DNA of 5,556 nt from contig JAGNOB010000150.1 of assembly GCA_017990305.1 (NCBI GenBank), forward strand, positions 1-5,556. The letters are read 5' to 3'. Both the position numbers and the translations under genes were made by a program. The stretch is from Leucobacter sp. Lineage in GTDB: Bacteria > Actinomycetota > Actinomycetes > Actinomycetales > Microbacteriaceae. Shown here piece by piece: positions 5,242 to 5,556 of the stretch. Under the pieces are notes generated by a model. It searched no databases. It saw only the letters and a list, made by a program, of their open reading frames with translations, and was not told the DNA's origin. Numbering within the stretch: the first letter of the stretch is position 1; the number at the start of each line of letters is the position of its first letter.

Positions 5242-5556
5242 GTGCCCGGCGCAACCAGCGTGACCGCTACCCGGCCCGTCCGAACCCAGCTGCCGCGCTT
5301 TCTGCCTTTTGCAGCTTGGGCATCGTTTGTGCTCAACGTGCTCATCATCGCAACGGGCGGCGCGGTACGACTTACCGGTTCGGGGCTCGGCTGTACCGAC
5401 TGGCCGCTGTGTACCCCCGGTTCGCTCGTGCCGACACAGGAGCAGTCCTATCACGCGCTCATTGAGTTCGGAAACCGGACGATTAGCGGCCCGCTCTTGC
5501 TTGCTGCGCTTGCGGTCCTGATCATCGGGTGGAAGCTCCGCACTCAGCGCCGCGAC
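5242..5556 (+). CDS. ctaA: CtaA/COX15 heme A synthase, N-terminal part (runs off right edge)
   Basis: The first 105 codons of an integral membrane heme A synthase. This enzyme oxidises the methyl group of heme O to the formyl group of heme A, needed by aa3-type cytochrome oxidase. Visible parts: a short basic cytoplasmic N-terminus; membrane segment 1 (about 20-42) running into the family motif GGAVRLTGSGLGC (39-51); an outer loop with the cysteine pair C51 and C57 (like B. subtilis C35/C42); the essential acidic residue E75 in IEFGNR (like B. subtilis E57); and membrane segment 2 (about 80-97). The heme-ligand histidine that follows the Glu by three residues in B. subtilis (H60) is asparagine here (N78). 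The GTG start is supported by AAGGAG 5 nt upstream. The gene is divergent from the suf operon; the remaining membrane segments lie outside the window. Confidence 0.94.
   Translation, partial: MPGATSVTATRPVRTQLPRFLPFAAWASFVLNVLIIATGGAVRLTGSGLGCTDWPLCTPGSLVPTQEQSYHALIEFGNRTISGPLLLAALAVLIIGWKLRTQRRD

Noticed and set aside
1..5556. CRISPR array, tRNA/rRNA gene, insertion sequence or prophage signal
   Set aside because: None was seen: no spaced direct repeats, no cloverleaf-like gene in the two short gaps, and no transposase or integrase motif.

Overview
The window looks like ordinary chromosomal DNA from a high-GC actinomycete. Its base composition is GC-rich, with G/C-ending codons throughout. 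The gene types and order (sufB-sufD-Rieske protein-sufC-sufT, an ABC-F ATPase downstream and ctaA divergent) recall Microbacteriaceae, perhaps a Leucobacter relative. That placement is from memory of gene order and protein flavour, not from a search.

Layout. Positions 1-737 (minus strand) hold the N-terminal part of an ABC-F ATPase that runs off the left edge. A short gap (738-929) carries its probable promoter and a strong hairpin terminator (867-906). From 930 to 5011 there is a tightly packed minus-strand operon, transcribed in the order sufB, sufD, a Rieske-type ferredoxin-like gene, sufC, and a DUF59/SufT-like gene. The spacings are 2 nt, a 1-nt overlap, a 4-nt overlap and 23 nt, so the five genes are almost certainly one message. 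A 230-bp divergent intergenic region (5012-5241) follows. It holds the sufB leader, a near-perfect 19-bp dyad, a weak iron-box-like element right beside it, and the ctaA ribosome binding site. On the plus strand, ctaA (heme A synthase) starts at 5242 and runs off the right edge.

How the genes work together. SufB, SufC and SufD form the SufBC2D scaffold/ATPase that builds Fe-S clusters. The DUF59 protein probably acts in maturation or transfer of clusters. The Rieske-like protein carries its own 2Fe-2S ligand set and may be an electron carrier or a client of the scaffold. No cysteine desulfurase (sufS), sulfur-transfer protein (sufU) or SufR repressor lies in the unit, which is bounded by a terminator and a divergent gene. 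Sulfur supply must therefore be encoded elsewhere. CtaA makes heme A for cytochrome aa3 oxidase, so the shared intergenic region joins two iron-cofactor pathways.

The window is mostly conserved housekeeping DNA. The points most worth a second look are the embedded Rieske gene, the operator-like dyad, and the missing sulfur-donor genes. I do not see a clearly new biological system.
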